38,829 nt of DNA from CAMEGH01 sp964513905. GTDB taxonomy: Bacteria > Patescibacteriota > Saccharimonadia > Saccharimonadales > Saccharimonadaceae. Below the pieces are notes generated by a model. That model searched no databases. It saw only the letters and a program-made list of their open reading frames with translations, and was not told the origin of the DNA. Position numbers and translations under genes: made by a program. Shown here piece by piece: positions 30,931 through 38,829 of the stretch (position 1 is its first letter; the number at the start of each line of letters is the position of its first letter). Location: positions 1-38,829 of the forward strand of contig CAZENS010000006.1 of NCBI GenBank assembly GCA_964513905.1, read 5' to 3'.

Positions 30931-32391
30931 ATGAAGTTTATAGCACGACTTAGGCGCCCGGTTCATCCAGCTTATTTAATCGGCGTGCTGTGCGTAGGCA
31001 TTGTCTTGGGTGTCCTTGTGGCATGGAAATTTCCTAGTAGCTGGCTTGTTCACTGGGTGTGGTTGCTTGTTTTTTGCGGTATATTAATCCCGCTTGTTAT
31101 GATCAGACGGGTTTGGGCCATTTTTCTAATTTGCGTCGTCGGTGTTATGATTGGCTACTCTCGAGGAAATGGTGATATGCAGGGTGTCCTCCAATCGCAA
31201 AAGTTTATTGGTTCTACGGTTGAGGTGGCAGGAGCAATAGAAGAAGATCCAGGCACGGGAGCCTCTAGCGGAACGACATTTCGTGTGCTGGTAGAGTCAA
31301 TCAATGGTCAGTCAGCCGGCGGAGTATTATGGGCAACTAGCTCTGATAACAATATTGTAAAGCGAGGCGATAGAGTAGTATTGAGTGGCAAGATGAGCGC
31401 TGGTTTTGGGCCTTTTGTCGGGTCACTGTACCGAGCAAATTTTAAAATAGTAAAGAGAGATGGGCAACAGGGTACGTTCGTTGCTTTCCGTGATTGGTTT
31501 AGCGATGCAATTAGCAGCAGCCTGCCAGAGACTGAAGCTGCACTTGGCGCTGGGTATGTACTAGGCGAAAAACAAGCACTCCCGGCCGATTTTGAGGAGG
31601 CGCTCCGAATTGTAGGACTTACGCACGTTGTAGTCGCGAGTGGGTATAATCTTACTATCTTGGTTCGACTTGCTCGCAGACTATTTAGTAGGGTGTCTCG
31701 CTATACTGCGTTGCTGGCAGGCGCTGCTTCGACGTTATCTTTTATAGGTATTACCGGAATGAGCCCCAGTATGACGCGTGCAGGCATAGTAGCGGGGTTG
31801 AGTTTACTTGTATGGTATTACGGCCGAAAGATCCACCCGGCGATGATATTGGCATTAAGTGCAGCAGTTTCTGTTATGATTCGACCAGCATACGCATGGG
31901 GTGACGTGGGCTGGCTGCTTAGTTTTACGGCATTTGCTGGTGTGATGTTTTTGGCTCCGTTATTGCAGGACTATTTTTTTGGAGATAAGCCTGCCGGAAC
32001 GGTTCGTCAGATTATTGGCGAAACATTATCTGCTCAAATTATGACTATGCCTATTATCATCGCAATGTTCGGAACGGTCTCCACTGTCGCCTTATTGGCG
32101 AATATACTTGTACTCCCGTTGGTGCCATTGGCGATGTTGCTTGTTTTTGGAACCGGATTGGTCACGTTATTTTTGCCAGCTATTGCCTGGCTTATAGCGA
32201 TGCCAACGCAATGGCTACTAGGGTATATGGTCGAGGTTGTTTGGCTTTTATCTGGCTTAAGTTGGGCCTCGTTTGAGGTTGAGTGGAGTGCGGGCGCTGT
32301 GGTCGCAAGCTATGGTGTTATAGCGTTGATTTTAGTAGCACTATGGCGTCGGACCGATGTGCGGTTTATTGATGTTAATATCGTGAGGTGA
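30931..32391 (+). CDS. ComEC/Rec2 family DNA-uptake channel, without hydrolase domain
   Basis: ComEC is the membrane channel through which single-stranded DNA enters the cell during natural transformation. The 486-residue product has N-terminal helices (about 15-75), a soluble OB-like segment (about 85-185, DUF4131 region) and the polytopic competence domain, with the conserved GYVLGEKQALPADFEEALRI, THVVVASGYNLTILV, GMSPSMTRAGIVAGLSLL and WGDVGWLLSFTAFAGVMFL. The C-terminal metallo-beta-lactamase-like domain found in many ComEC (about 750 residues) is absent. In this lineage uptake of DNA could supply nucleotides as well as genes. It is followed 50 bases later by yebC with its own promoter. 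Confidence 0.9.
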   Translation: MKFIARLRRPVHPAYLIGVLCVGIVLGVLVAWKFPSSWLVHWVWLLVFCGILIPLVMIRRVWAIFLICVVGVMIGYSRGNGDMQGVLQSQKFIGSTVEVAGAIEEDPGTGASSGTTFRVLVESINGQSAGGVLWATSSDNNIVKRGDRVVLSGKMSAGFGPFVGSLYRANFKIVKRDGQQGTFVAFRDWFSDAISSSLPETEAALGAGYVLGEKQALPADFEEALRIVGLTHVVVASGYNLTILVRLARRLFSRVSRYTALLAGAASTLSFIGITGMSPSMTRAGIVAGLSLLVWYYGRKIHPAMILALSAAVSVMIRPAYAWGDVGWLLSFTAFAGVMFLAPLLQDYFFGDKPAGTVRQIIGETLSAQIMTMPIIIAMFGTVSTVALLANILVLPLVPLAMLLVFGTGLVTLFLPAIAWLIAMPTQWLLGYMVEVVWLLSGLSWASFEVEWSAGAVVASYGVIALILVALWRRTDVRFIDVNIVR

Positions 32392-32395
32392 ATTC

Positions 32396-32404
32396 TGGTA
32401 TAAT
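32396..32404 (+). promoter_or_regulatory. Extended -10 promoter for yebC
   Basis: TGGTATAAT begins 4 bases after the comEC stop. The yebC ATG is 36 bases downstream with GGAG before it, so this transcript has a normal leader. Confidence 0.6.
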
Positions 32405-32440
32405 AAGTATAAAATTGCATGGAAGATATGGAGATTTAAG

Positions 32441-33157
32441 ATGGCAGGACACAGTAAGTGGGCAAAAATCAAAAGAGACAAGGGCGCTAATGATGCAAAA
32501 AGAGGCGCTATTTTTACGAGAATCGGTAATCAAATTGCGATTGCTGCTCGAAGTGGCACCGATCCAGATATGAACCCTGCACTGGCGCTTGCGATTGAAA
32601 AAGCAAAATCTGCCAATATGCCAAATGCAAATATTCAACGAGCACTTGATAGGGTGAATGATAAAAATGCTGCGGTGCTTGAAGAGATAACCTATGAGGG
32701 GTACGGTCCAGGTGGCGTCGGTATTATTATTGAAGTTGCGACGGATAATCGCAATAGGACGCTCCCAGAAGTAAAAACTGCGCTTGTAAAAAACGGTGGG
32801 CGCCTAGCAGATGCAGGCAGTGTGATGTTTCAATTTACGCGCAAGGGCGTTATTCGCGTTGATGCGACCGGTGAAGATGCGCTCCTTACTATTTTAGATT
32901 CTGGCGCAGAAGACGTCTCTGAAGAAGATAATGAGAGTATCGTTTACACGGATCAAAAAGATCTAGCAAAAGTACGAAAGGCTCTAATTGATGCTGGCCT
33001 AAGGGTGATTGATGCGGAGCTGCAGTATGTTCCCAACAGCGAAGTGCAAGTCCAAGATCAGGAGGTAGCCGACAAGGTGCTACGAGTGATGGACGCACTC
33101 GATGATCTTGATGACGTTGTAAGTACACATACCAACGCCGACATATCTGTAGAATAA
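32441..33157 (+). CDS. yebC: YebC/PmpR family protein
   Basis: A 238-residue standard-length member. The N-terminus MAGHSKWAKIKRDKGANDAK is nearly the family consensus; PNANIQRALDR, EEITYEGYGPGGVGIIIEVATD NRNRT-type core and GSVMFQFTRKGVI follow. YebC proteins bind DNA or the ribosome: they were described as transcriptional regulators and, more recently, as factors that help translation through difficult sequences such as proline stretches. Here there is a Pro/Gly-rich tail on the nearby penicillin-binding protein, but no direct link can be shown. In many bacteria yebC adjoins ruvC, and in this window ruvC is two genes further on. Confidence 0.96.
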   Translation: MAGHSKWAKIKRDKGANDAKRGAIFTRIGNQIAIAARSGTDPDMNPALALAIEKAKSANMPNANIQRALDRVNDKNAAVLEEITYEGYGPGGVGIIIEVATDNRNRTLPEVKTALVKNGGRLADAGSVMFQFTRKGVIRVDATGEDALLTILDSGAEDVSEEDNESIVYTDQKDLAKVRKALIDAGLRVIDAELQYVPNSEVQVQDQEVADKVLRVMDALDDLDDVVSTHTNADISVE

Positions 33158-33205
33158 TCAGCGCTTCTTGTAATCATACAATTTGTACGCTACATTAAGT
33201 GTATT

Positions 33206-34813
33206 ATGAATATGCTTAGATATTTCATAGCAATTTTTATACTAAGCATTTTTGTCTCAGTGCCGGCTTTTGCTATTGATTCGGTGCCAACGCAAACTCC
33301 CAAGCCATCATCACCGCTACTTTTGACGGAGTTTCGGGTAGACAATGCTATGATTAGCTATATCCAGCTGTATAATAATGGCGACGAAGCATATGATTTG
33401 TCGAATTGGGAATTGGTCTCATCCTATGCTGATGGTGGAGAATATCGATATAGCTTTCCTAATGGCTATATTGCACCAGGTAGATACGTCGTGGTTAGTG
33501 CGTCAGGATTTGTAAACGGCGATAATATTATGGAGTTAGCCAGTGGTGAAGAGGTTACACCTACAGATGAGTTTCATCTTATTTCTTTGGGCGATAAATT
33601 TGCGCCAGAGCCAGTTCCAATTGCCACAGCATCACCTGGTGTGCGCTATCATCGCTACCTGTCGTCGGCTGGAAATTATACCGGTACACGCACTTTTTCT
33701 GCGCTGAAAGATCAGACTCAGGCAATAAACGCCGATCCGCTTGAGGAGGTAAGAGAAAGTTTTCCGCTTGCCCCGATTGAGATATTAGCTAATCCAAAAC
33801 AGTGTGCTCCAGACGATACCAGCGCTGACTGTTATGATTATGTAAAATTTTATAATTACACCGACACTAGAGTGGAGTTTGATAACGTTCGCTTGCGGGT
33901 TGGCTATGCAGGTCAGTCGGCGAGTTCAAGTAATTCTATTGTATTGCGTGGACATGTCGATCCGGGCGAGTATATTACGTTTAGCTCAGCAGATGGTTCG
34001 TTTATTAATCTTACTAATTCTGGCGCCTTTGTGTGGCTTGAATATGTGCATGGAGTGGTGCTCTATAAAAACACGGTGGTTGAATATCCCGATGCGTCAA
34101 ATAAAAAAGGCCAATCGTGGGCGATTGCTGATTCTGGAGAGTGGCAATGGGCGGTGCCTCAGCCGTTCGGGCATAATATTTTTGCAGATCAGCTACCAGC
34201 CTGTTCAGAGGGGTATTACCTAAACGAGAGTACTCAGCGTTGTCGAAAAATTACCGAGCCGGATACCCCAAAGCCGTGCGCTGCGGGGTATGAACGAAAT
34301 GCACAAACTGGCAGGTGTCGTAAGATTCAGGTTGAGACAGGGCCAACTCCTTGTGCTGCGGGGTACTATCGTCACCCTGAAACAAATCGCTGCAGAAAAA
34401 TTGAAGTAGATGATGGCCTAGCACCTTGTCGCCCAGATCAATATAGAAGTCCTGAGACTGGTCGCTGTAGAAAGATATTGCTGGCCGAAGAGCCTAAGCC
34501 GTGTGCACCTGATCAGTATCGAAATCCAGAAACTGGTCGCTGCAAGAAGATAGCGAGTGAAGAAAAGCTCAAGCCCTGCGCCCCTGGTCAGGAGCGAAAT
34601 CCTGAAACAAACCGGTGTCGTAAGATACAAAAAGATATTTCGAATCCAGGATTTAAGGTGGAGGACATTGAGGCTTCGGCAGATGCCGTAGCGTCTTGGT
34701 GGGCCCTTGGCGGAGTAGGCAGCTTGGCAGTTGGTTATGCGGGCTGGGAATGGCGAACCGAGATGCTACGGTGGCTACGTCGGATTTTTGAATTTTTTGT
34801 ATCTCGTGGCTAG
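33206..34813 (+). CDS. Surface protein with lamin-tail domains and six Cys-containing repeats
   Basis: 535 residues. A signal peptide (1-24, ending PAFA) is followed by a lamin-tail (LTD) beta-sandwich: LLLTEFRVDN, YIQLYNNGDEAYDLSNWEL, NGYIAPGRYVVVSAS (about 32-130). A second, more divergent LTD-like unit covers about 190-325 (IEILANPKQC, DYVKFYNYTDTRVEF, GHVDPGEYITFSS). Then come six repeats of exactly 25 residues (about 333-482), each shaped PCAxGxxRNPETxRCRKI with two cysteines. A C-terminal hydrophobic stretch (WWALGGVGSLAVGYAGW) and a basic end (RTEMLRWLRR) anchor the protein in the membrane, so the bulk is displayed outside. LTD domains are often found on bacterial surface proteins and nucleases. 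The function is unknown; attachment or a stalk is plausible. No clear ribosome site; a TACATT box ends 9 bases upstream. Confidence 0.85.
   Translation: MNMLRYFIAIFILSIFVSVPAFAIDSVPTQTPKPSSPLLLTEFRVDNAMISYIQLYNNGDEAYDLSNWELVSSYADGGEYRYSFPNGYIAPGRYVVVSASGFVNGDNIMELASGEEVTPTDEFHLISLGDKFAPEPVPIATASPGVRYHRYLSSAGNYTGTRTFSALKDQTQAINADPLEEVRESFPLAPIEILANPKQCAPDDTSADCYDYVKFYNYTDTRVEFDNVRLRVGYAGQSASSSNSIVLRGHVDPGEYITFSSADGSFINLTNSGAFVWLEYVHGVVLYKNTVVEYPDASNKKGQSWAIADSGEWQWAVPQPFGHNIFADQLPACSEGYYLNESTQRCRKITEPDTPKPCAAGYERNAQTGRCRKIQVETGPTPCAAGYYRHPETNRCRKIEVDDGLAPCRPDQYRSPETGRCRKILLAEEPKPCAPDQYRNPETGRCKKIASEEKLKPCAPGQERNPETNRCRKIQKDISNPGFKVEDIEASADAVASWWALGGVGSLAVGYAGWEWRTEMLRWLRRIFEFFVSRG
34202..34651 (+). 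repeat. Six tandem in-frame repeats of 75 bp
   Basis: Units begin at 34202, 34277, 34352, 34427, 34502 and 34577, each exactly 25 codons with no insertion or deletion. Every unit keeps Cys at position 1 and Cys at position 14, the strings ERN/YRNPET and RCRKI or RCKKI, and a variable acidic linker ending in Pro. DNA divergence between units is considerable, so this is an old, selected array and not a recent slippage product. Confidence 0.92.
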
Positions 34814-34822
34814 TGATATACT
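34814..34822 (+). promoter_or_regulatory. Extended -10 promoter for the S51 peptidase gene (predicted leaderless)
   Basis: TGATATACT ends 6 bases before the ATG at 34829 and nearly abuts the stop of the surface-protein gene. Confidence 0.65.
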
Positions 34823-34828
34823 TAAAAT

Positions 34829-35473
34829 ATGAGATTATATTTATCATCTGCTGGAATTGGTAATCATCTTACAAAATTAGTAGAGATGGTCGGCGATCGC
34901 AGAAAGATGTTGTATATAAATAATGCAAAAGATTATTTATCACCACACGAACGCGCCGAGCATTCGGCTGAGAAAAAAGAAGAGTTTGAAAGTTATGGAT
35001 TCTCCTTTTTTGAATTAGATTTACGAAATTATTTTTCAGAAGAAAAACGAGAAGTACTTGCCAGCCTGCTCGCTGAAACTGATTTATTGTGGGTTGGTGG
35101 AGGTAACACGTTTGTGCTCAGAAGGGCGTTTCGTCAGTCGGGCCTCGATGATTTACTACCACAGTTTTTAAAGCAAAATTCACATGTGTACGGGGGTTCA
35201 AGCGCTGGATCTATTATACTAACCAAGACCTTACGTGGCGCTGAGCATGGCGATGACCCCTATATTGTTCCCGAGGGATACGATAAAGACATTATCTGGG
35301 ATGGATTAGGCGTCATATATCCTCAGCTGGCGGTTCATGTTGATAATGATTGGTTTGCCGATGAGGCGCAGGCGATGATCGACTCTTACGAAACAAACGG
35401 CTATAAATACGAAGTACTACGCGATGGCGATGTTTACGTTGTTGACGGAGATTACGAAGAAAAATTAACGTGA
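34829..35473 (+). CDS. Peptidase S51 (dipeptidase E-like)
   Basis: 214 residues, cytoplasmic. YGGSSAGSII contains the S51 nucleophile motif GxSAG with Ser125. The preceding LLWVGGGNTFVLRRAFRQSG is the family's GGxTF...l segment, and AVHVDNDW near residue 170 supplies the conserved His region. S51 members include peptidase E (Asp-X dipeptides), cyanophycinase and less defined homologues; the sequence fits the peptidase E branch best. Its substrates may be peptides left by other proteases. The stop overlaps the ruvC GTG by 4 bases. Confidence 0.85.
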   Translation: MRLYLSSAGIGNHLTKLVEMVGDRRKMLYINNAKDYLSPHERAEHSAEKKEEFESYGFSFFELDLRNYFSEEKREVLASLLAETDLLWVGGGNTFVLRRAFRQSGLDDLLPQFLKQNSHVYGGSSAGSIILTKTLRGAEHGDDPYIVPEGYDKDIIWDGLGVIYPQLAVHVDNDWFADEAQAMIDSYETNGYKYEVLRDGDVYVVDGDYEEKLT

Positions 35474-35946
35474 GAATTATAGGTATTGACCCCGGAACGG
35501 GTATATTGGGGTTCGGCGTAATAGACTTTGAGAAGGGGAAGATGACAATGGTGGATGCGGGTGTTATTACAACACCGGCCCATACGCCTTTGCCAGATAG
35601 ACTGCTGGAAATATATGAAGGTCTAACGGGAATAATTGCCGACACATCACCAACTATTATGGCGATTGAGAAACTTTTCTTTGCCCAGAATGTTACAACT
35701 GCTATGAGCGTAAGTCACGCTCGAGGCGTTGCTATGCTTACGGGTAGGCAGGCGAATCTTCGGATTGAGGAATACACTCCACTTCAGATTAAGCAATCAT
35801 TAACGGGGTATGGCCGGGCAGACAAAAAACAAATGCAGGAGATGGTGCGTTTGCAGCTGGGCTTAAAATCTGTGCCACGTCCTGATGATGCGGCTGACGC
35901 ACTTGCTGCTGCGATTATGTGCGCTATGATGATTCGCAATACGTAA
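35470..35946 (+). CDS. ruvC: Holliday junction resolvase RuvC
   Basis: Cleaves four-way DNA junctions as part of RuvABC. 158 residues, standard length. Catalytic acids are Asp7 (IGIDPGTG), Glu67 (AIEKLFF) and Asp140/Asp143 (RPDDAADALAAA). The helix with QNVTTAMSVSHARGV follows the family pattern. The start is GTG and overlaps the S51 peptidase stop, so the two are co-transcribed. ruvA follows one gene later and ruvB is not in the window. Confidence 0.96.
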   Translation: MRIIGIDPGTGILGFGVIDFEKGKMTMVDAGVITTPAHTPLPDRLLEIYEGLTGIIADTSPTIMAIEKLFFAQNVTTAMSVSHARGVAMLTGRQANLRIEEYTPLQIKQSLTGYGRADKKQMQEMVRLQLGLKSVPRPDDAADALAAAIMCAMMIRNT

Positions 35947-35971
35947 ATAAGGCCCCTAAATTGTAGTAGTT

Positions 35972-35980
35972 TGCTATAAT
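35972..35980 (+). promoter_or_regulatory. Extended -10 promoter for the penicillin-binding protein gene (predicted leaderless)
   Basis: TGCTATAAT ends 7 bases before the second of two adjacent ATG codons (35988) and 4 before the first. The spacing of the other genes favours the second ATG. Confidence 0.65.
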
Positions 35981-35987
35981 CAATATG

Positions 35988-38300
35988 ATGAGACGAGTCG
36001 GCAAATACACCAAAAAAAATAATGTTCGATCCGCCAAGTTCGGAACGAATAAATATATTCTTTGGTTTCGAAACTTAAAAAGGTGGCAAAAGGTAGCGAT
36101 AATCTTTGGGCCTATAGCAACGATTTTAATATTAATTCCGTTAATGACGTATCTTTATTTTGCCCGAGATATCGCTGATCAAGAGCGGCTGATGAATCGA
36201 AATAATACTGGCATTGTGCTAACTGATCAATCTGGCGAGGTGATTTATCAAACCGAGCGTGCGAAACATCGGGAGATGGTTCCACTTGATAAAATAAGCA
36301 AGCACACAAAAGATGCCTTGCTAGCAAGTGAAGATAAGAATTTCTATGACCACGGAGGCATATCGTTTACCAGTATGATCGGCGCATTGTACGCAAACGT
36401 GATTACTGGCGGAAAAAACTTTGGTGGCTCAACCCTTACGCAACAATTGGCGAAAAATACTCTTCTAACAAGTCAAAAGAGTTTTTTGCGTAAATACCAG
36501 GAACTTTCGGTTGCTATCGCTATTGAGCGAACCTATACCAAGGATGAGATTTTGGCTATGTATTTAAGCTCGGTCTATTATGGTGAGAACGCTTTTGGTA
36601 TTGAAGACGCAGCCGAGGTTTATTTTGGAAAAAAACCTGCTGATTTAGATTTAGCCGAGAGCGCGATGCTTATTGGCGTATTGCCAGCGCCGAGCGCGTA
36701 TTCGCCGATTAGCGGCAACCCTAAATACGCGAAAGAAAGACAGAATACCGTTCTAAAAAGAATGGTGAACAATAAGATGATAAGCCAGTCTGAGAAAGAT
36801 GAGGCCGCAGCTCGAGAACTTGCCTATGCTCCACAAAAATCACCTGCAGATGAGAGTCCGGCTCCGCATTTTGTAGATTTGGTTTTGGCTGATTTAATTG
36901 AGAAATATGGTGAGGAAAAAGTAGCACGCTCTGGTTTCCAGGTAAAAACCTCTTTAGATTTAAATCTACAAAAGCAGCTACAGCAGACAATTTCGAATAA
37001 TATGGCGAACGTTCGAGCCTATGGCGGTAGTAACGCTGGTGCTGTTGCGATTGATCCTGCAACGGGGTCTATTCGAGCGCTTGTTGGTAGTTATGATTGG
37101 AACGATGAATCATTTGGAGAGGTGAACATTGTTACCGCAAAACGTCAGCCAGGAAGTAGCTTTAAGCCGCTTTATTATGCAGAAGCTTTAGCTGAGGGTG
37201 TCATTACACCCGCGACTATCTTAGAAGATGCTCCAACAAACTTTAACGGCTATGAGCCAAAGAATGCTTTGCGTAACTATAACGGAGACGTGACAGTGCG
37301 TAAGGCACTCAACTGGTCGTTGAATATACCGGCAGTGAAGGTTATGCAACGACTTGGTGTAGAGAAGTCGGTAGCAGCAGCCAAGCGTATGGGTATTACA
37401 ACAATAGATGACAGAAAAGATTATGGACTTTCATTGGCGCTTGGTGCGGCCGAGGCGAGACTGTTAGATATAACGCATGCGTACGCGGGGTTTGCGAATG
37501 CTGGAAACCAGGCACAAATTAGCTACGTAGATGAAATAAAGAGTAAGTTTGACGAAAATGTGTTGATCGAGAAAAAAGATCCAAAAAGAGTCATTAGCGA
37601 GGGTGGCGCTTATCTAATATCGAATATTTTATCTGATAATAATGCGCGTGCAGGCATGTTCGGCAGTTCGTTAACGGTTCCTGGCAAAAGGGTTGCTGTA
37701 AAAACTGGTACGACTGATGAAAATCGTGATGCGTGGACGATTGGTTACACCCCACAGCTGGCTGTTGGAGTATGGGTTGGCAATAACGATAACGCACAGA
37801 TGCTCAGTGGTGGCGGAGATGTGGCCGGTCCAATCTGGCGCGAAACAATGCAGGGTGCGCTATCTAATCAACCGGCAGATACGTTTAGCAGGCCAAGCGG
37901 TATTGTAGAGAGAGATGTCTGCTACGGATCTTCAAACTTGGCGCCAATACAAGGAGAAAATACCTACAAAGAGGTGTTTTTATCAACCGCCTTGCCGGAT
38001 GTAGGATGTGACGTTAAAACTAAAGAGGAAGAGAAAACGGAGCCAGAAGATACAAAGCCAGAAAAGAAGCCGAATACTTCAAGAAGGCCGAACAACCAAG
38101 GTGGCTCATCATCGGATTCTGAGGTAGATAATGGCAGCACTGAGGAGGAGCCGGGCTCGTCTACCGGAGGCGCTACGGGTGGTGATGGCACAACAAGTCC
38201 AGAGAACCCGAGTGATGGATCAACGCCAGCGCAGCCTGGTGATGGTGGTAGTTCGCCCACGCCAACTAATCCACCAACTAATCAAGGAGGAGGGCAATAA
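35988..38300 (+). CDS. Class A penicillin-binding protein (transglycosylase/transpeptidase)
   Basis: Builds and cross-links peptidoglycan. About 770 residues: a basic N-terminus, one membrane anchor (about 35-60), the GT51 glycosyltransferase domain with catalytic Glu115 (EDKNFYDHGG) and GGSTLTQQLAKN, RKYQELSVAIAIE and YLSSVYYGENAFG, then the transpeptidase domain with SxxK at 390-393 (PGSSFKPL), SLN (WSLNIPA) and KTGTT at 572. A tail of about 85 residues rich in Pro, Gly, Ser, Thr and acidic residues ends the chain. In this set of genes it is the only visible wall synthase; MurJ and possibly the PAP2 phosphatase act in the same pathway. The stop overlaps the ruvA ATG. Confidence 0.95.
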   Translation: MRRVGKYTKKNNVRSAKFGTNKYILWFRNLKRWQKVAIIFGPIATILILIPLMTYLYFARDIADQERLMNRNNTGIVLTDQSGEVIYQTERAKHREMVPLDKISKHTKDALLASEDKNFYDHGGISFTSMIGALYANVITGGKNFGGSTLTQQLAKNTLLTSQKSFLRKYQELSVAIAIERTYTKDEILAMYLSSVYYGENAFGIEDAAEVYFGKKPADLDLAESAMLIGVLPAPSAYSPISGNPKYAKERQNTVLKRMVNNKMISQSEKDEAAARELAYAPQKSPADESPAPHFVDLVLADLIEKYGEEKVARSGFQVKTSLDLNLQKQLQQTISNNMANVRAYGGSNAGAVAIDPATGSIRALVGSYDWNDESFGEVNIVTAKRQPGSSFKPLYYAEALAEGVITPATILEDAPTNFNGYEPKNALRNYNGDVTVRKALNWSLNIPAVKVMQRLGVEKSVAAAKRMGITTIDDRKDYGLSLALGAAEARLLDITHAYAGFANAGNQAQISYVDEIKSKFDENVLIEKKDPKRVISEGGAYLISNILSDNNARAGMFGSSLTVPGKRVAVKTGTTDENRDAWTIGYTPQLAVGVWVGNNDNAQMLSGGGDVAGPIWRETMQGALSNQPADTFSRPSGIVERDVCYGSSNLAPIQGENTYKEVFLSTALPDVGCDVKTKEEEKTEPEDTKPEKKPNTSRRPNNQGGSSSDSEVDNGSTEEEPGSSTGGATGGDGTTSPENPSDGSTPAQPGDGGSSPTPTNPPTNQGGGQ

Positions 38301-38829
38301 TGATTGCGCGTGTTTCTGGCATTGTGGTAGAGAAATTTATTAATTCATTGGTAATTGATGTTGGAGGGATTGGATACGAGGTGGCAGTTTCTGCTGGAGA
38401 TTTTGATGCTGCCGCCGTAGATTCGCCGATTACACTCCACACCTATCATCACATTCGAGAGCAGAGTCAGGAGCTGTTCGGCTTTAGTTCGTTATCTGCA
38501 AAGCGATTATTCGAGTTGCTAATCGGCGTTCAGGGAGTTGGCCCAAAGGCCGGTCTGGCAATATTGAGTATTTCGAACGCAGAAATGGTCAGGAATGCTA
38601 TTGCGGGCAGTGACACTGTTTTTATTGCAAAGGCGAATGGTGTTGGCAAGAAGACAGCCGAGCGGGTGGTTGTTGATTTACGTGATAAGGTCGGTGTTCC
38701 AACGATGGCAACTGACGGAACGGTGGTTGATTCTGCGCCAAGTAGCGTGCAGAACGATGAAGCGCTAGAGGCCTTGATGGCACTTGGGTTTAACTTGCAG
38801 GATGCCAGTGAGGCGCTACGAGGAGTTCC
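38300..38829 (+). CDS. ruvA: Holliday junction helicase subunit RuvA (3' end outside the window)
   Basis: Binds Holliday junctions and loads the RuvB motor. Readable for 176 residues, so about 15-25 are missing. Domain I (MIARVSGIVVEKF, LVIDVGGIGYEVAVS, THYH-like YHHIREQSQELFGF) is an OB fold; domain II has the helix-hairpin-helix motifs LIGVQGVGPKAGLAIL and KANGVGKKTAERVVVDL; domain III begins at NDEALEALMALGF. AAGGAGGAGGG lies within the end of the penicillin-binding protein gene and the start overlaps its stop (TAATG). Confidence 0.95.
   Translation, partial: MIARVSGIVVEKFINSLVIDVGGIGYEVAVSAGDFDAAAVDSPITLHTYHHIREQSQELFGFSSLSAKRLFELLIGVQGVGPKAGLAILSISNAEMVRNAIAGSDTVFIAKANGVGKKTAERVVVDLRDKVGVPTMATDGTVVDSAPSSVQNDEALEALMALGFNLQDASEALRGV

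Noticed and set aside
34202..34651. Regular 75-bp repeats that could suggest a CRISPR array
   Set aside because: The repeats are in frame, diverged at the DNA level, keep the protein pattern and have no unique spacers.

Overview
The window most resembles a chromosomal segment from a Candidate Phyla Radiation (Patescibacteria) bacterium, and Saccharibacteria (TM7) is my best guess. This rests on gene content and style: very compact spacing, minimal versions of housekeeping proteins (short HrcA, TilS without its C-terminal domain, ComEC without the hydrolase domain), a VirB6-like protein standing alone, and many surface or membrane proteins without clear families. TGA is used as a normal stop, which argues against the recoded lineages SR1/Absconditabacteria and Gracilibacteria. 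There is no rRNA gene here, so placement is inference. A run of 100 N (10136-10235) marks a scaffold gap inside murJ.

Layout. 1-1300: partial Fic AMP-transferase gene with a palindromic operator, elongator tRNA-Met, and an unrecognised 53-residue gene, all on the minus strand. 1310-3698: an operon of a six-helix membrane protein, a stand-alone ATP-cone protein and a dihydrolipoamide-dehydrogenase-fold flavoprotein that has lost its redox cysteines. 3747-5933: initiator tRNA, a YggT-like protein, a PAP2 phosphatase and a membrane-anchored hydrolase. 5994-14114: core genes tilS, ftsH, murJ, lepA, gmk, hrcA, grpE. 14217-20245: secreted esterase with a large insertion, dnaK, an anchored hypothetical, dnaJ. 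20270-26264: a very large polytopic membrane protein, the VirB6/TrbL-like protein and a two-helix companion. 26369-30726: a DUF1704/MATCAP-like metallopeptidase, a RimB-like retropepsin, a RimK-like ATP-grasp ligase, a DUF192 protein, a small membrane protein and a frameshifted HIT gene. 30785-38829: tRNA-Lys, comEC, yebC, a lamin-tail surface protein with six exact 25-residue Cys repeats, an S51 peptidase, ruvC, a class A penicillin-binding protein and partial ruvA.

Regulation is unusually readable. HrcA is encoded here together with CIRCE operators in front of hrcA-grpE, dnaK (two in tandem) and dnaJ, so the heat-shock circuit is closed within the window. Most genes that begin a transcription unit have a TATAAT/TATACT box, often an extended -10, ending 6-8 bases before the start codon, which predicts leaderless mRNAs. 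Genes inside operons carry Shine-Dalgarno sequences instead.

The most interesting candidate systems are the possible C-terminal-tail editing cluster (26369-29334) and the membrane protein / ATP-cone / cysteine-less flavoprotein operon (1310-3698).
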